The notes beneath the pieces were generated by a model. It searched no databases. It worked only from the letters and a program-made list of their open reading frames with translations, and was not told the DNA's origin. Of a DNA stretch of 64,000 nucleotides, positions 15,761 to 24,430 are shown one piece after another (the first letter of the stretch is position 1; every line of letters begins with the position of its first letter). Origin of the DNA: Caulobacter vibrioides. GTDB lineage: Bacteria; Pseudomonadota; Alphaproteobacteria; Caulobacterales; Caulobacteraceae. The stretch spans positions 62,001 through 126,000 of the forward strand of contig NZ_PJRR01000009.1 of assembly GCF_002858865.1 (NCBI RefSeq). Direction: 5' to 3'. A program made the translations under genes and the position numbers.

Positions 15761-15994
15761 ATGCCTGATCGCATCTTCATGCCTCTTATGGGACTCATCG
15801 CCGCCGCGCTGATCGCCCTCTCTCTCGTCTGGCCCCAGGGCCAGGGCGACCGCTCCTGGGGCCCCTTCGGCCACACGCCCGTTCAGCAGACCCCGGAGAT
15901 GAGGGCCAAGATTCAGCGGGAAAAGGACTCGGCGCGCCGTCGGGACGAGGCGGCGAAAAAGGCTGTCGAGGCCATGGATCAGCTTTCGCAATGA
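15761..15994 (+). CDS. Small single-pass membrane protein
   Basis: This 77-residue protein has one N-terminal transmembrane helix or uncleaved leader ('FMPLMGLIAAALIALSLVWP', residues about 6-25). A charged C-terminal helix follows ('KIQREKDSARRRDEAAKKAV'). Its stop overlaps the kdsD start (ATGA), so the two are translationally coupled. I do not recognise a family. The start at 15761 is chosen because the frame extending further upstream overlaps gpmA and its promoter region. Confidence 0.7.
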   Translation: MPDRIFMPLMGLIAAALIALSLVWPQGQGDRSWGPFGHTPVQQTPEMRAKIQREKDSARRRDEAAKKAVEAMDQLSQ

Positions 15995-16947
15995 GCGCCT
16001 TCAACGCTGTTCAGGTGGGCCGCCGCGTCCTCGCCGTAGAAGCCGATGCGCTGCGCGTCCTCGCAGACTCGCTGGGCGAGGCCTTCGCCAATGCGGTCGA
16101 GACGATCTTCAACGCCAAGGGTCGCGTCGTCTGCACGGGCATGGGCAAGTCGGGGCATGTGGCGCGGAAGATCGCCGCCACCCTCGCTTCGACCGGCACC
16201 CAGGCGATGTTCGTCCACCCCGCCGAAGCCTCGCACGGCGACCTGGGCATGATCGGGCCAGACGACGTGGTTCTGGCGCTGTCCAAGTCGGGCGCCGGCC
16301 GCGAACTGGCCGACACCCTGGCCTACGCTAAGCGCTTCTCGATCCCGCTGATCGCCATGACCGCCGTGGCCGACAGCCCGCTCGGTCAGGCGGGCGACAT
16401 CCTGCTGCTGCTCCCCGACGCGCCCGAGGGGACGGCGGAAGTGAACGCCCCGACCACGTCGACCACCCTGCAGATCGCGCTGGGCGACGCGATCGCTGTG
16501 GCTCTGCTGGAGCGGCGCGGCTTCACCGCCAGCGACTTCCGCGTCTTCCACCCCGGCGGCAAGCTCGGCGCTATGCTGCGCACGGTCGGCGACCTGATGC
16601 ACGGCGCCGATGAGCTTCCCCTGGTCGCCGCCGACGCCGCCATGCCCGACGCTTTACTGGTCATGAGCGAAAAGCGTTTCGGCGCGGTCGGCGTCGTTGA
16701 TGACGCGGGTCACCTGGCCGGCTTGATCACGGACGGTGATCTGCGTCGACACATGGATGGGCTGCTGACCCACACCGCCGGCGAGGTCATGACGCACGCT
16801 CCCCTGACCATCGGCCCCGGCGCCCTGGCGGCTGAAGCGCTGAAGGTTATGAACGAGCGGCGGATCACCGTGCTTTTCGTCGTCGAGCGCGAACGCCCCG
16901 TCGGCATTCTACATGTGCACGACCTGCTTCGCGCGGGTGTGATCTAG
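15991..16947 (+). CDS. kdsD: Arabinose-5-phosphate isomerase (KpsF/GutQ/KdsD family)
   Basis: This 318-residue enzyme converts ribulose-5-phosphate to arabinose-5-phosphate, the first step of Kdo synthesis for lipopolysaccharide. The SIS domain is at about residues 35-180 ('VVCTGMGKSGHVARKIAATL', 'HPAEASHGDLGMI', 'ALSKSGAGREL', 'APTTSTTLQIALGDA'). Two C-terminal CBS domains follow (about 200-318; 'FGAVGVVDDAGHLAGLITDG', 'ERPVGILHVHDLLRAG'). The length matches the family. It sits upstream of a phosphomannomutase/phosphoglucomutase gene, so the region serves surface-polysaccharide precursors. Confidence 0.93.
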   Translation: MSAFNAVQVGRRVLAVEADALRVLADSLGEAFANAVETIFNAKGRVVCTGMGKSGHVARKIAATLASTGTQAMFVHPAEASHGDLGMIGPDDVVLALSKSGAGRELADTLAYAKRFSIPLIAMTAVADSPLGQAGDILLLLPDAPEGTAEVNAPTTSTTLQIALGDAIAVALLERRGFTASDFRVFHPGGKLGAMLRTVGDLMHGADELPLVAADAAMPDALLVMSEKRFGAVGVVDDAGHLAGLITDGDLRRHMDGLLTHTAGEVMTHAPLTIGPGALAAEALKVMNERRITVLFVVERERPVGILHVHDLLRAGVI

Positions 16948-17046
16948 GTCACATCGAAACTTTGTAAAACCTTGTCATGCGAACGCGCTAGTCGTGCCGC
17001 GTCCGCACGGCTAAAGCCATACCATCTCAACTGAAGCGAGCCTTCA

Positions 17047-18543
17047 ATGTTCTCCTCGCCCCGCGCCGATCTGGTTCCGAATACGGCTGCTTACGAAAAC
17101 GAAGCCCTGGTCAAGGCGACGGGCTTTCGCGAGTACGACGCGCGCTGGCTGTTTGGGCCGGAGATCAATCTCCTGGGCGTGCAGGCCCTGGGCCTGGGTC
17201 TGGGAACCTATATCCACGAACTGGGCCAATCGAAGATCGTGGTCGGCCATGACTTCCGCTCGTATTCGACCTCGATCAAGAACGCCCTGATCCTGGGTCT
17301 GATCAGCGCCGGCTGCGAGGTGCACGACATTGGCCTGGCCCTGTCGCCCACCGCCTATTTCGCCCAGTTCGACCTCGACATCCCGTGCGTGGCCATGGTC
17401 ACGGCCAGCCACAACGAAAACGGCTGGACCGGCGTGAAGATGGGCGCCCAGAAGCCGCTGACCTTCGGCCCCGACGAGATGAGCCGCCTCAAGGCCATCG
17501 TGCTGAACGCCGAGTTCGTCGAGCGCGATGGCGGCAAGCTGATCCGCGTGCAGGGCGAGGCCCAGCGCTATATCGACGACGTGGCCAAGCGCGCCAGCGT
17601 CACCCGTCCCCTGAAGGTGATCGCCGCCTGCGGTAACGGCACGGCCGGCGCCTTCGTGGTCGAGGCCCTGCAGAAGATGGGTGTCGCTGAGGTCGTGCCG
17701 ATGGACACCGACCTCGACTTCACCTTCCCCAAGTACAATCCCAACCCCGAAGACGCCGAGATGCTGCACGCGATGGCTGACGCTGTCCGTGAGACGGGCG
17801 CGGACCTGGCGTTCGGCTTCGACGGCGACGGCGACCGCTGCGGCGTGGTCGATGACGAGGGCGAGGAGATCTTCGCCGACAAGATCGGCCTGATGCTGGC
17901 GCGCGACCTGGCCCCGCTGCATCCGGGCGCGACCTTCGTCGTGGATGTGAAGTCGACGGGCCTCTACGCCACCGATCCGATCCTGGCCCAGCACGGCTGC
18001 AAGGTGATCTACTGGAAGACCGGCCACAGCTACATCAAGCGCAAGAGCGCGGAGCTGGGCGCCCTGGCCGGCTTCGAAAAGAGCGGCCACTTCTTCATGA
18101 ACGGCGAGCTGGGCTATGGCTACGACTGCGGCCTGACCGCCGCCGCGGCCATCCTGGCCATGCTGGACCGCAATCCCGGCGTGAAGCTGTCGGACATGCG
18201 CAAGGCCCTGCCGGTGGCCTTCACCTCCCTGACCATGAGCCCCAAGTGCGGCGACGAGGTGAAGTACGGCGTCGTCGCCGACGTGGTGAAGGAATACGAG
18301 GACCTGTTCGCCGCCGGCGGTTCGATCCTGGGCCGCAAGATCACCGAGGTGATCACGGTCAACGGCGTGCGGGTGCACCTGGAGGACGGCTCCTGGGTCC
18401 TGGTCCGCGCCTCGTCCAACAAGCCCGAGGTCGTCGTCGTGGTCGAAAGCACCCAGTCCGAAGACGACATGCGCGCCCTCTTCCGCCAGGAGGTCAAGCC
18501 GCGCCTGGGCGACCGGGTCGGCAAGTACAATCAGGAAATCTGA
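17047..18543 (+). CDS. Phosphomannomutase/phosphoglucomutase
   Basis: This 498-residue enzyme of the alpha-D-phosphohexomutase superfamily shows four hallmarks. The phosphoserine loop is 'VTASHNENGWTGVKMG' (Ser about residue 119). The metal loop is 'GFDGDGDRCGVVDDEG' (about 257). The sugar-binding loop is 'GELGYGYDCGLTA', and the phosphate-binding 'VRASSNKPEVVVVVE' is near the C-terminus. It interconverts hexose 1- and 6-phosphates (mannose and/or glucose) for nucleotide-sugar synthesis. It is slightly longer than AlgC. It is followed by a strong terminator and lies 99 nt after kdsD. manB/algC naming is ambiguous, so no symbol is given. Confidence 0.93.
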   Translation: MFSSPRADLVPNTAAYENEALVKATGFREYDARWLFGPEINLLGVQALGLGLGTYIHELGQSKIVVGHDFRSYSTSIKNALILGLISAGCEVHDIGLALSPTAYFAQFDLDIPCVAMVTASHNENGWTGVKMGAQKPLTFGPDEMSRLKAIVLNAEFVERDGGKLIRVQGEAQRYIDDVAKRASVTRPLKVIAACGNGTAGAFVVEALQKMGVAEVVPMDTDLDFTFPKYNPNPEDAEMLHAMADAVRETGADLAFGFDGDGDRCGVVDDEGEEIFADKIGLMLARDLAPLHPGATFVVDVKSTGLYATDPILAQHGCKVIYWKTGHSYIKRKSAELGALAGFEKSGHFFMNGELGYGYDCGLTAAAAILAMLDRNPGVKLSDMRKALPVAFTSLTMSPKCGDEVKYGVVADVVKEYEDLFAAGGSILGRKITEVITVNGVRVHLEDGSWVLVRASSNKPEVVVVVESTQSEDDMRALFRQEVKPRLGDRVGKYNQEI

Positions 18544-18562
18544 GTGAGCTGAGATGCTCACC

Positions 18563-18596
18563 AAAGGCCGGGGCGAACGCTCCGGCCTTTTTCTTT
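18563..18596 (+). terminator. Rho-independent terminator after the phosphohexomutase gene
   Basis: AAAGGCCGG (18563-18571) pairs with CCGGCCTTT (18582-18590), with a 10-nt loop, and is followed by TTCTTT. It lies 20 nt after the stop codon. Confidence 0.92.
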
Positions 18597-18622
18597 GGTG
18601 CGCGATTGTCTAACCAGACGCC

Positions 18623-19060
18623 ATGATCAGGCTCCGCCCTTCCCGCCCCGATGACGGTCCACGGGTCCTGGAGATCTGGGCGGCCGCCGTTGACGCTACG
18701 CACGACTTCCTCTCCGCCGAGGATCGCACCGCTATCGGCCGCGAGGTCGAGGCGTTCCTGCCCTATGCGCCCCTGACCGTGGCCGTCGATCGCCGGGATC
18801 GGCCGGTCGGCTTCATGCTGATCCAAGACGGCCGCCTGGAGGCGCTGTTCGTGGATCCCGAGCACCACGACGCTGGGATCGGCCGCATGCTGATCGAGTA
18901 CGCCCTGGCGGTGCATCCGCTGCTGGACCTGGACGTCAACGAACAGAACGCCCAGGCGCTCGGCTTCTACCGGCATATGGGTTTCGACCCCATCGGCTGG
19001 TCAGCCACCGACGGCCAGGGCCGGCCCTATCCGCTGGTCCATATGCGGTTCGGCGACTGA
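18623..19060 (+). CDS. GNAT-family N-acetyltransferase
   Basis: This 145-residue protein fills a single GNAT domain. It has an N-terminal beta strand ('MIRLRPSRPDDGPRVLEIW') and a core strand 'RDRPVGFMLIQDGRLEALFV'. The acetyl-CoA pyrophosphate-binding loop is 'HHDAGIGRMLIEYAL' and the C-terminal 'NEQNAQALGFYRHMGF' is typical of the fold. It resembles the YjaB-like group. The acceptor substrate is not predictable. It stands alone between a terminator and the exported nucleosidase gene. No clear Shine-Dalgarno is visible before the ATG. Confidence 0.9.
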   Translation: MIRLRPSRPDDGPRVLEIWAAAVDATHDFLSAEDRTAIGREVEAFLPYAPLTVAVDRRDRPVGFMLIQDGRLEALFVDPEHHDAGIGRMLIEYALAVHPLLDLDVNEQNAQALGFYRHMGFDPIGWSATDGQGRPYPLVHMRFGD

Positions 19061-19193
19061 GCCTGGGCAGCGCCAAGGCGGGGCGGCTTTCTTGCTGATC
19101 ATCCCGGGCGTAGCGGCCGCGTCGGGGCGCCCTGCCCCTTGGGCCAAGTCCGACGGAGGGGTAAGCAGGCATCGTTAGACTCAAGGACCCGCC

Positions 19194-20093
19194 ATGCGCC
19201 TGCCCGCCCTCGTCCTCGCCTTCATCGCCCTGCTGGTCTCGCCCGCCTGGGCCCAGCGACTGGACGAGACGCCGCGCGTGGCGGTCATCTCGGCCTTTCC
19301 GCCGGAAATCGGCGCGCTGAACGCCGCCACCGCCGAACAGAAGGCCTATGAGGTCAACGGCGTGCGATTCATGACCGGCAAGCTCGAGGGCAAACCGGTC
19401 GTGGTGTTCCTGAGCGGGGTGTCGATGGTCAACGCGGCCATGACCACCCAGATGGCGCTGGAGCGCTTCAACATCACGCGGATCGTTTTCTCGGGCATCG
19501 CCGGCGGCGTCGACGAGAGCCTCGACATCGGCGACGTTGTGGTCGCCGACCAGTGGGCTCAGAACCTGGAAAGCGCCTTCGCGCGCGAGACCGACAAGGG
19601 CTTCGAGGTCTCGCCCAGCATCCGCACGACGACCCTGGCCAACTACGGCATGATCTTTCCGCGCGGTATCCACATGCCGGGCGATGCCCTGGGAGCGCCC
19701 GCGCGCGTTTGGTTCCCAACCGATCCGATCCTGCTGGATACCGCCCGCAAGGTGGCCGCCGATGTCGCCCTGCAGCGCTGCGCGGCCGACAAGTGCCTGG
19801 TTCACCCGCCGAAGGTCGTGATCGGCGGCAACGGCGTTTCGGCGTCGGTGTTCCTGGACAACGCCGCCTATCGCAAATACCTGCGCGCCACCTTCGAGGC
19901 CCGGGTGGTCGACATGGAAAGCGCGGCCGTCGCCCACGTGGCGCTGGTCAACAAGACCCCGTTCATCGCCTTCCGCAGCCTGTCGGACCTGGCCGGCGGC
20001 GGCGCGGGCGACAATGAGATGCACACCTTCATGGCCCTCGCCTCGGACAACTCGGCCACGGTGGTGAAGGCGTTCGTCAAGGCGCTGCCCTAA
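19194..20093 (+). CDS. Exported nucleoside phosphorylase/nucleosidase-family protein
   Basis: This 299-residue protein has a Sec signal peptide ('LPALVLAFIALLVSPAWA', cleavage about 19) followed by a PNP/UDP, MTA-SAH-nucleosidase fold. Family features are 'PRVAVISAFPPEIGAL' at the start of the domain, 'VVFLSGVSMVNAAMTTQMAL', 'IVFSGIAGGVDESLDIGDVV' and the ribose-binding 'VVDMESAAVAHVAL'. A catalytic Asp is probably in 'FRSLSDLAGG'. Periplasmic members are far less common than cytosolic MTA/SAH nucleosidases. It may salvage extracellular nucleosides. The AAGGA ribosome-binding site lies 6-7 nt before the ATG. It is followed by an exported Dabb protein gene 41 nt later. Confidence 0.88.
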   Translation: MRLPALVLAFIALLVSPAWAQRLDETPRVAVISAFPPEIGALNAATAEQKAYEVNGVRFMTGKLEGKPVVVFLSGVSMVNAAMTTQMALERFNITRIVFSGIAGGVDESLDIGDVVVADQWAQNLESAFARETDKGFEVSPSIRTTTLANYGMIFPRGIHMPGDALGAPARVWFPTDPILLDTARKVAADVALQRCAADKCLVHPPKVVIGGNGVSASVFLDNAAYRKYLRATFEARVVDMESAAVAHVALVNKTPFIAFRSLSDLAGGGAGDNEMHTFMALASDNSATVVKAFVKALP

Positions 20094-20134
20094 ACTTCCC
20101 AACACCCTGAGTTCAGACCCCGGAGGAGCAAACC

Positions 20135-20533
20135 ATGTCGTCTTTCGATCGCCGCGTCCTGATCTCGGGCGGCCTGGCGGCCAGCGCCGCACTGGCGACG
20201 CCCGCGAGCGCCGCGCCTGACGCCCCGATGCTGTTTCACCAGGTGTTCTTCTGGCTAAAGAACCCGGGCGACAAGGCTGATCGGGACAAACTGATCGCGG
20301 GGCTGAAGGCGCTGAAGGCCATCGACGTCATCCAGCAACTGCACGTCGGCGTGCCCGCTGCGACCGAGAAGCGCGACGTCGTCGACAACAGCTACGATGT
20401 CTCCGAACTGATGGTGTTCAAGAGCGTCGAGGACCAGAAGCGCTACCGGGACCACCCGCTGCTCCAGAAATTCGTGGCCGATTGCAGCCATCTGTGGAGC
20501 AAGGTGGTGGTCTACGACTCGATGTCGGTTTGA
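20135..20533 (+). CDS. Exported Dabb (stress-responsive alpha/beta barrel) domain protein
   Basis: This 132-residue protein has a Tat-type leader ('[18 protein letters not shown]', cleavage after ASA about residue 26) and a single Dabb domain ('[20 protein letters not shown]', '[20 protein letters not shown]', '[11 protein letters not shown]'). Dabb domains form dimeric ferredoxin-like barrels; most are cytoplasmic, so export is notable. GGAGGAG gives a strong ribosome-binding site. It lies downstream of the exported nucleosidase gene and just before a palindromic repeat. Enzymatic function is unknown. Confidence 0.87.
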   Translation: MSSFDRRVLISGGLAASAALATPASAAPDAPMLFHQVFFWLKNPGDKADRDKLIAGLKALKAIDVIQQLHVGVPAATEKRDVVDNSYDVSELMVFKSVEDQKRYRDHPLLQKFVADCSHLWSKVVVYDSMSV

Positions 20534-20563
20534 AGGGGCAAACACCCTAGCCTTTAAAACCCC

Positions 20564-20685
20564 GTGTCATCCCGGAAGCCTCGCAGAGGCTGTCCGGGAC
20601 CCGGGGGGTCCAAGAGCGCCGTGCGAGCCGCCCCTGGGTCTCGGCTCTACCGCCGGCTTTCGCCGGGGTTCGGCCGGGATGACAC
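20564..20685. repeat. 122-bp dispersed palindromic element, copy 1
   Basis: The ends are perfect 12-bp inverted repeats, GTGTCATCCCGG at 20564-20575 and CCGGGATGACAC at 20674-20685. Shorter inner pairings (GCCTCGCAGAGGC, CCGGCTTTCGCCGG) are also present. The reverse complement is nearly identical to 28472-28593, which has the same length. It lies between the convergent ends of the Dabb gene and upp. Confidence 0.88.
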
Positions 20686-20704
20686 GGAAGGGGTGAGTCG
20701 CCCC

Positions 20705-21334
20705 TTACCGCGTCCCGAACGTGCGGTCGCCCGCGTCGCCGAGCCCCGGCACGATGTAGCCGTGGTCGTTCAGCGTCTGATCGATCGCCGCCGTCCAGAT
20801 CGGCACGTCCGGGTGGGCCTCGCGCAGAGCATCGACACCCGCTTGCGCCGCCAGCAGGCAGACAAAGCGCAGGTTGGTGACGCCATAGTGCTTGAGGCGG
20901 GCGATCGCCGCGATGGCCGAGTGGCCGGTGGCCAGCATCGGATCGACGACAATGACCAGGCGGCCGGCGATGTCCTCGGGCGCCTTGAAATAGTATTCGA
21001 CCGCCTCCAGCGTCTCGTGATCGCGATAGAGGCCGATATGCGCCACTCGCGCCGACGGCACGAGGTCCAGCATGCCCTCGCACATGCCCAGGCCCGCGCG
21101 CAGGATCGGTGCGAAGACCAGCTTCTTGCCGGCGATCTCATAGGCCGTGGTCGGCGCGACCGGGGTCTCGATCTGGACCTCGTCCATCGGCAGGTCGCGC
21201 GTGACCTCGTAGCAGATCAGCGTCGCGGTCTCGCGCATCAGGGCGCGGAACGTCTTGGTCGAGGTCGTCCTGTCCCGCATCTTGGTCAGCTTGTGCTGGA
21301 CGAGCGGATGGCTGACGACGGTGACGTTGGACAT
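20705..21334 (-). CDS. upp: Uracil phosphoribosyltransferase
   Basis: This 209-residue salvage enzyme makes UMP from uracil and PRPP. The type I PRTase PRPP-binding loop is '[17 protein letters not shown]' (about residues 127-143). N-terminal '[16 protein letters not shown]', '[20 protein letters not shown]' and C-terminal '[16 protein letters not shown]' (the uracil-binding region) match Upp. The length is exactly typical. It is convergent with the Dabb gene across the 122-bp palindrome and in tandem after the molybdenum hydroxylase genes' 3' end. Confidence 0.97.
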   Translation of the reverse strand: MSNVTVVSHPLVQHKLTKMRDRTTSTKTFRALMRETATLICYEVTRDLPMDEVQIETPVAPTTAYEIAGKKLVFAPILRAGLGMCEGMLDLVPSARVAHIGLYRDHETLEAVEYYFKAPEDIAGRLVIVVDPMLATGHSAIAAIARLKHYGVTNLRFVCLLAAQAGVDALREAHPDVPIWTAAIDQTLNDHGYIVPGLGDAGDRTFGTR

Positions 21335-21385
21335 GGAGAGCTCTGCTAGGAACGTGGCTTCACGCTCCTAGCAGCCCCTCGGAAA

Positions 21386-23560
21386 TCAGGCCAGTTGGTC
21401 GCCGATCGGCAAGCTGCGGATCCGCTTGCCGGTCGCGGCGAAGATGGCGTTGCACAGCGCCGCCGGCGCCGGCGGATAGGCCGGCTCGCCAAGGCCCGTC
21501 GGGTTGTTGTCCGACAGCTTGTAGCGCACCTCGACGGGCGGCGCGTCCGCCATGCGCAGCAGCGGGAAGTCGCCGAAATTGCTGTTCACGGCCGCGCCGT
21601 TCTCGAAGGTGATGCTTTGGTAGAGCGTGCTGCCTATGGCGTCGAGGATCGAGCCCTGCATCTGCTGATCAGCGCCGCTGGGGTTGACGATCTGGCGACC
21701 GACATCGGCGGCGGCCCAGACCTTGTCGACCTTCACCGCGCCGTCCTTGACCGTCACCTGCATGACCACCGCCACATAGCCCAGGTGGCTGTAGTGGCAG
21801 GCCACGCCCAGGCCCGTGCCCTTGGGAACCTTACGCCCCCAGCCCGACATCTCGGCCGCTAGGTCGAGCACGCCACGCATGCGACCGGTGTGGAAGCTGT
21901 CGCCCTTGCCCGGCTCGCCCAGAAGGCGCGGCTCGCCCAGCAGCTCGCGACGGAAGGCGACAGGGTCCTTGCCGGCCGCCAGGGCCAGCTCGTCGGTGAA
22001 GCTCTGGATCACGAAGCCAAAGGCGTTGTTGCCCGGCGCACGCAGGAAGCCGGTCGGGAAGCCCAGCGGCATCACCGACACGTCATGGCGGTAATTGGCC
22101 ACGGCGCGGCACGGGAACTGGGTCGCGTTCATCGCCGCAGCGGTGTTGAAGGTCTCGCCTTCGCCGAAGGTGATGAAGTGGTTCTTCCAAGCTGTCAGCC
22201 CGCCCTTGGCGTCCAGGCCGGCGGTCAGGTTGTGCCAGCCGCCCGGACGATAGAAGTCGTGCTGCATGTCGTCCTCGCGGGTCCAGATCAGCTGGACCGG
22301 CGCATTGACCTTGGCGGCGATGGCGGCGGCTTCGACCATGTAGTCGTTCATCAGTCGGCGACCAAAGCCGCCGCCGCCGCGGATCAAGTGGATGGTGATC
22401 GCCGAAGGGTCGATATTCAGCGACCGGGCGACCAGGGCGCGGCCGGACTCAGGGTTCTGGGTCGGGGCCCAGATCTCCACCTTGCCGTCCTTGACGTGCG
22501 CGGTGCAGTTCTGCGGCTCCAGCGCCGCATGGGCGATGAAAGGATAGCTGTAGGCGGCGCTGACGGTCTTGGCCGCGCCCTTCAGCGCCGCCTCGACATC
22601 GCCGTCGTTGTGCAGGTTGCGATGCGGCGGCGCGGCGGCCAGTTCGGCGGCCTTGGCCGCGAAGCCGGCGGTGCTCTGGCGGGCCGTCGGATGCTCGGCC
22701 CACTGGATCTGCAACGCCTCGCGGCCCTTGCGCGCCGCCCACCAGCTGTCGGCGACCACGGCTACGCCGGGCAGAAGCCCTTGCAGGTTGGTCCCGCCCT
22801 CGATGATGAAGGCGTCGCGAACGCCCTTCACCGCCTTCGCCGGCGCCAGATCAACGGACGCGACCTTGGCCCCATAGACCGGCGCCTTGGCGAAGGCGGC
22901 GAACAGCATCCCCGGCAGGCGCACGTCGATGCCGTAGGTCGGCTGGCCGGTGACGATCGCGTCGAGGTTCTGGCTCTTGTGGCTCTTGCCGATGATGCGG
23001 AAGGCCTTGGGGTCCTTCAGCGTCAGCGACTTGGGGTCCGGCGGCGTCAGCGCGGCGGCGGCCTGGGCCAGCTCGCCATAGGACGCGCGGCGCTTGCCGG
23101 CGGCGTCAACGACAAAGCCCGCCTCGGTCTTGAGACTGTCGGCCGGGACGTTCCAGCGGGCGGCGGCTGCGGCGATCAGCAAGGCCCGAACCGTCGCGCC
23201 GACCCGGCGCAGACCGTCGTATTCCAGCGTCGTGGCCATGCTGCCGCCGGCCACCTGGCGTCCGTAGACCTTGGTGTCGGCGATGGCCTGCTCGACGGTG
23301 ACCGCCGACCAGTCGACGTCCAGTTCCTCGGCGATCAGCATCGGCAGGGCTGTCTTGATCCCCTGCCCCACCTCGGGAACCTTGGACGCGATGGTCACCT
23401 TGCCGTCGGACGCGATGCGCACATAGGCGTTGACCTTGGTGTCGCCCGCCGCCTGGCTTTCCGACGACATGGTGAAGCTGAGCAGCAGGCCGCCGCCGAC
23501 AGCGGCGCCGGACTGCAGGACGAAGCGACGGGTCGGGTCGCGCAGGATCTCGCCGTCCAT
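21386..23560 (-). CDS. Molybdenum hydroxylase large subunit (isoquinoline 1-oxidoreductase/aldehyde oxidase type)
   Basis: This 724-residue catalytic subunit is of the xanthine dehydrogenase family, IorB-like. A Tat leader is visible ('RRFVLQSGAAVGGGLLLSF'), so it is exported in complex with its FeS partner. The molybdopterin-binding domains contain 'GGGFGRRLMNDYMVEAAAIA', 'FLRAPGNNAFGFVIQSFTDE' and the C-terminal 'GLGEPAYPPAPAALCNAIF', whose Glu is the catalytic base. The start is set at the ATG at 23560, 2 nt after the small-subunit stop; the long upstream extension overlaps that gene. The substrate is probably an aldehyde or N-heterocycle. No cytochrome partner is adjacent. Confidence 0.9.
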   Translation of the reverse strand: MDGEILRDPTRRFVLQSGAAVGGGLLLSFTMSSESQAAGDTKVNAYVRIASDGKVTIASKVPEVGQGIKTALPMLIAEELDVDWSAVTVEQAIADTKVYGRQVAGGSMATTLEYDGLRRVGATVRALLIAAAAARWNVPADSLKTEAGFVVDAAGKRRASYGELAQAAAALTPPDPKSLTLKDPKAFRIIGKSHKSQNLDAIVTGQPTYGIDVRLPGMLFAAFAKAPVYGAKVASVDLAPAKAVKGVRDAFIIEGGTNLQGLLPGVAVVADSWWAARKGREALQIQWAEHPTARQSTAGFAAKAAELAAAPPHRNLHNDGDVEAALKGAAKTVSAAYSYPFIAHAALEPQNCTAHVKDGKVEIWAPTQNPESGRALVARSLNIDPSAITIHLIRGGGGFGRRLMNDYMVEAAAIAAKVNAPVQLIWTREDDMQHDFYRPGGWHNLTAGLDAKGGLTAWKNHFITFGEGETFNTAAAMNATQFPCRAVANYRHDVSVMPLGFPTGFLRAPGNNAFGFVIQSFTDELALAAGKDPVAFRRELLGEPRLLGEPGKGDSFHTGRMRGVLDLAAEMSGWGRKVPKGTGLGVACHYSHLGYVAVVMQVTVKDGAVKVDKVWAAADVGRQIVNPSGADQQMQGSILDAIGSTLYQSITFENGAAVNSNFGDFPLLRMADAPPVEVRYKLSDNNPTGLGEPAYPPAPAALCNAIFAATGKRIRSLPIGDQLA

Positions 23561-23562
23561 GA

Positions 23563-24027
23563 TCAAGCCTTCTCCAGACCGGCGGCGACCTTGATCGCCT
23601 TTTTGATACGGATGTAGGTGGCGCAGCGGCACAGATTGCCGTTCATCGCCGCGTCGATCTCCTCGTCGGTCGGCTTGGGCGTGGTGGCCAGCAGCGCCGT
23701 GGCCGACATGATCTGGCCGGCCTGGCAGTAGCCGCACTGGGGCGTGTCGACCGCCTTCCAGGCCGCCTGCACCTTGGCGCCGACTGCCGTCTTGCCCACG
23801 CCCTCGATGGTGGTCACCTTTTGCTCGCCGACCCCGCTGATCGGCGTGACACAAGCGCGCACCGGAATACCGTCCAGATGCACGGTGCAGGCGCCGCAAA
23901 GCGCCGCGCCGCAGCCGTACTTGGCGCCGACCAGGCCCAGCGTATCGCGCAGAACCCACAACAGCGGGGTGTCGCCGTCGACATCCGCGATGCGGCTTTC
24001 TCCGTTGACGGTCAGATTGAACGCCAT
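23563..24027 (-). CDS. Molybdenum hydroxylase 2Fe-2S subunit (IorA-like)
   Basis: This 154-residue electron-transfer subunit carries both expected 2Fe-2S clusters. The plant-ferredoxin-type cluster is in '[15 protein letters not shown]' (about residues 40-54), and the second is in 'CGYCQAGQI' and '[11 protein letters not shown]'. The start at 24027 gives the family-typical N-terminus '[12 protein letters not shown]'. The subunit itself has no signal; complexes of this type travel through Tat on the large subunit's leader. It precedes the catalytic subunit gene by 2 nt in an operon whose promoter lies in the 400-nt gap upstream. Confidence 0.93.
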   Translation of the reverse strand: MAFNLTVNGESRIADVDGDTPLLWVLRDTLGLVGAKYGCGAALCGACTVHLDGIPVRACVTPISGVGEQKVTTIEGVGKTAVGAKVQAAWKAVDTPQCGYCQAGQIMSATALLATTPKPTDEEIDAAMNGNLCRCATYIRIKKAIKVAAGLEKA

Positions 24028-24430
24028 GGTCGAACGCTCCTCATCAGGGCGGCGCGGACGAGCGCGCGCGATGTTTCTCTTGGACAGACATGGAATTTGG
24101 CGCGTCGGCGCGCGTTTTGAAAGCCCCGACCACCCAAGCCTGGAAGCGCAATCATCGAAATCATCCGCCCAAGGACATTTATCAAGACAAGATTGAGCGC
24201 GTGGCTTAAGGGGCCTGCCCGCGGCTGCGCCGGATCGGCGGATTCGAAGGCGAGGCCGTGCGGAAGAGACTTGGCGCATCGTGCGCGCCAGGACTACGCC
24301 CATCTCCGGACATTGGTCGCGAGCGTAATGGTCTCGACGACTCGGCCGATGATGGGCGGTATGGACGCCTCGGGCGGGTCGCGCCGGTGCGTGCGATGGC
24401 CGCTTGGGTTTCTCTGGAGTTCTGAATGAC
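24028..24430. other. Intergenic region between divergent hydroxylase and Nudix genes
   Basis: These 403 nt hold no gene I can support. A stretch at about 24120-24200 is visibly poorer in G+C and probably contains the hydroxylase promoter. A 78-codon frame at 24193-24429 has composition typical of chance G+C-rich frames and no recognisable domain. No terminator, repeat or known binding site was identified. Confidence 0.5.

Noticed and set aside
24193..24429. 78-codon plus-strand frame in the gap upstream of the Nudix gene
   Set aside because: No ribosome-binding site, no domain, and residue composition typical of chance frames.
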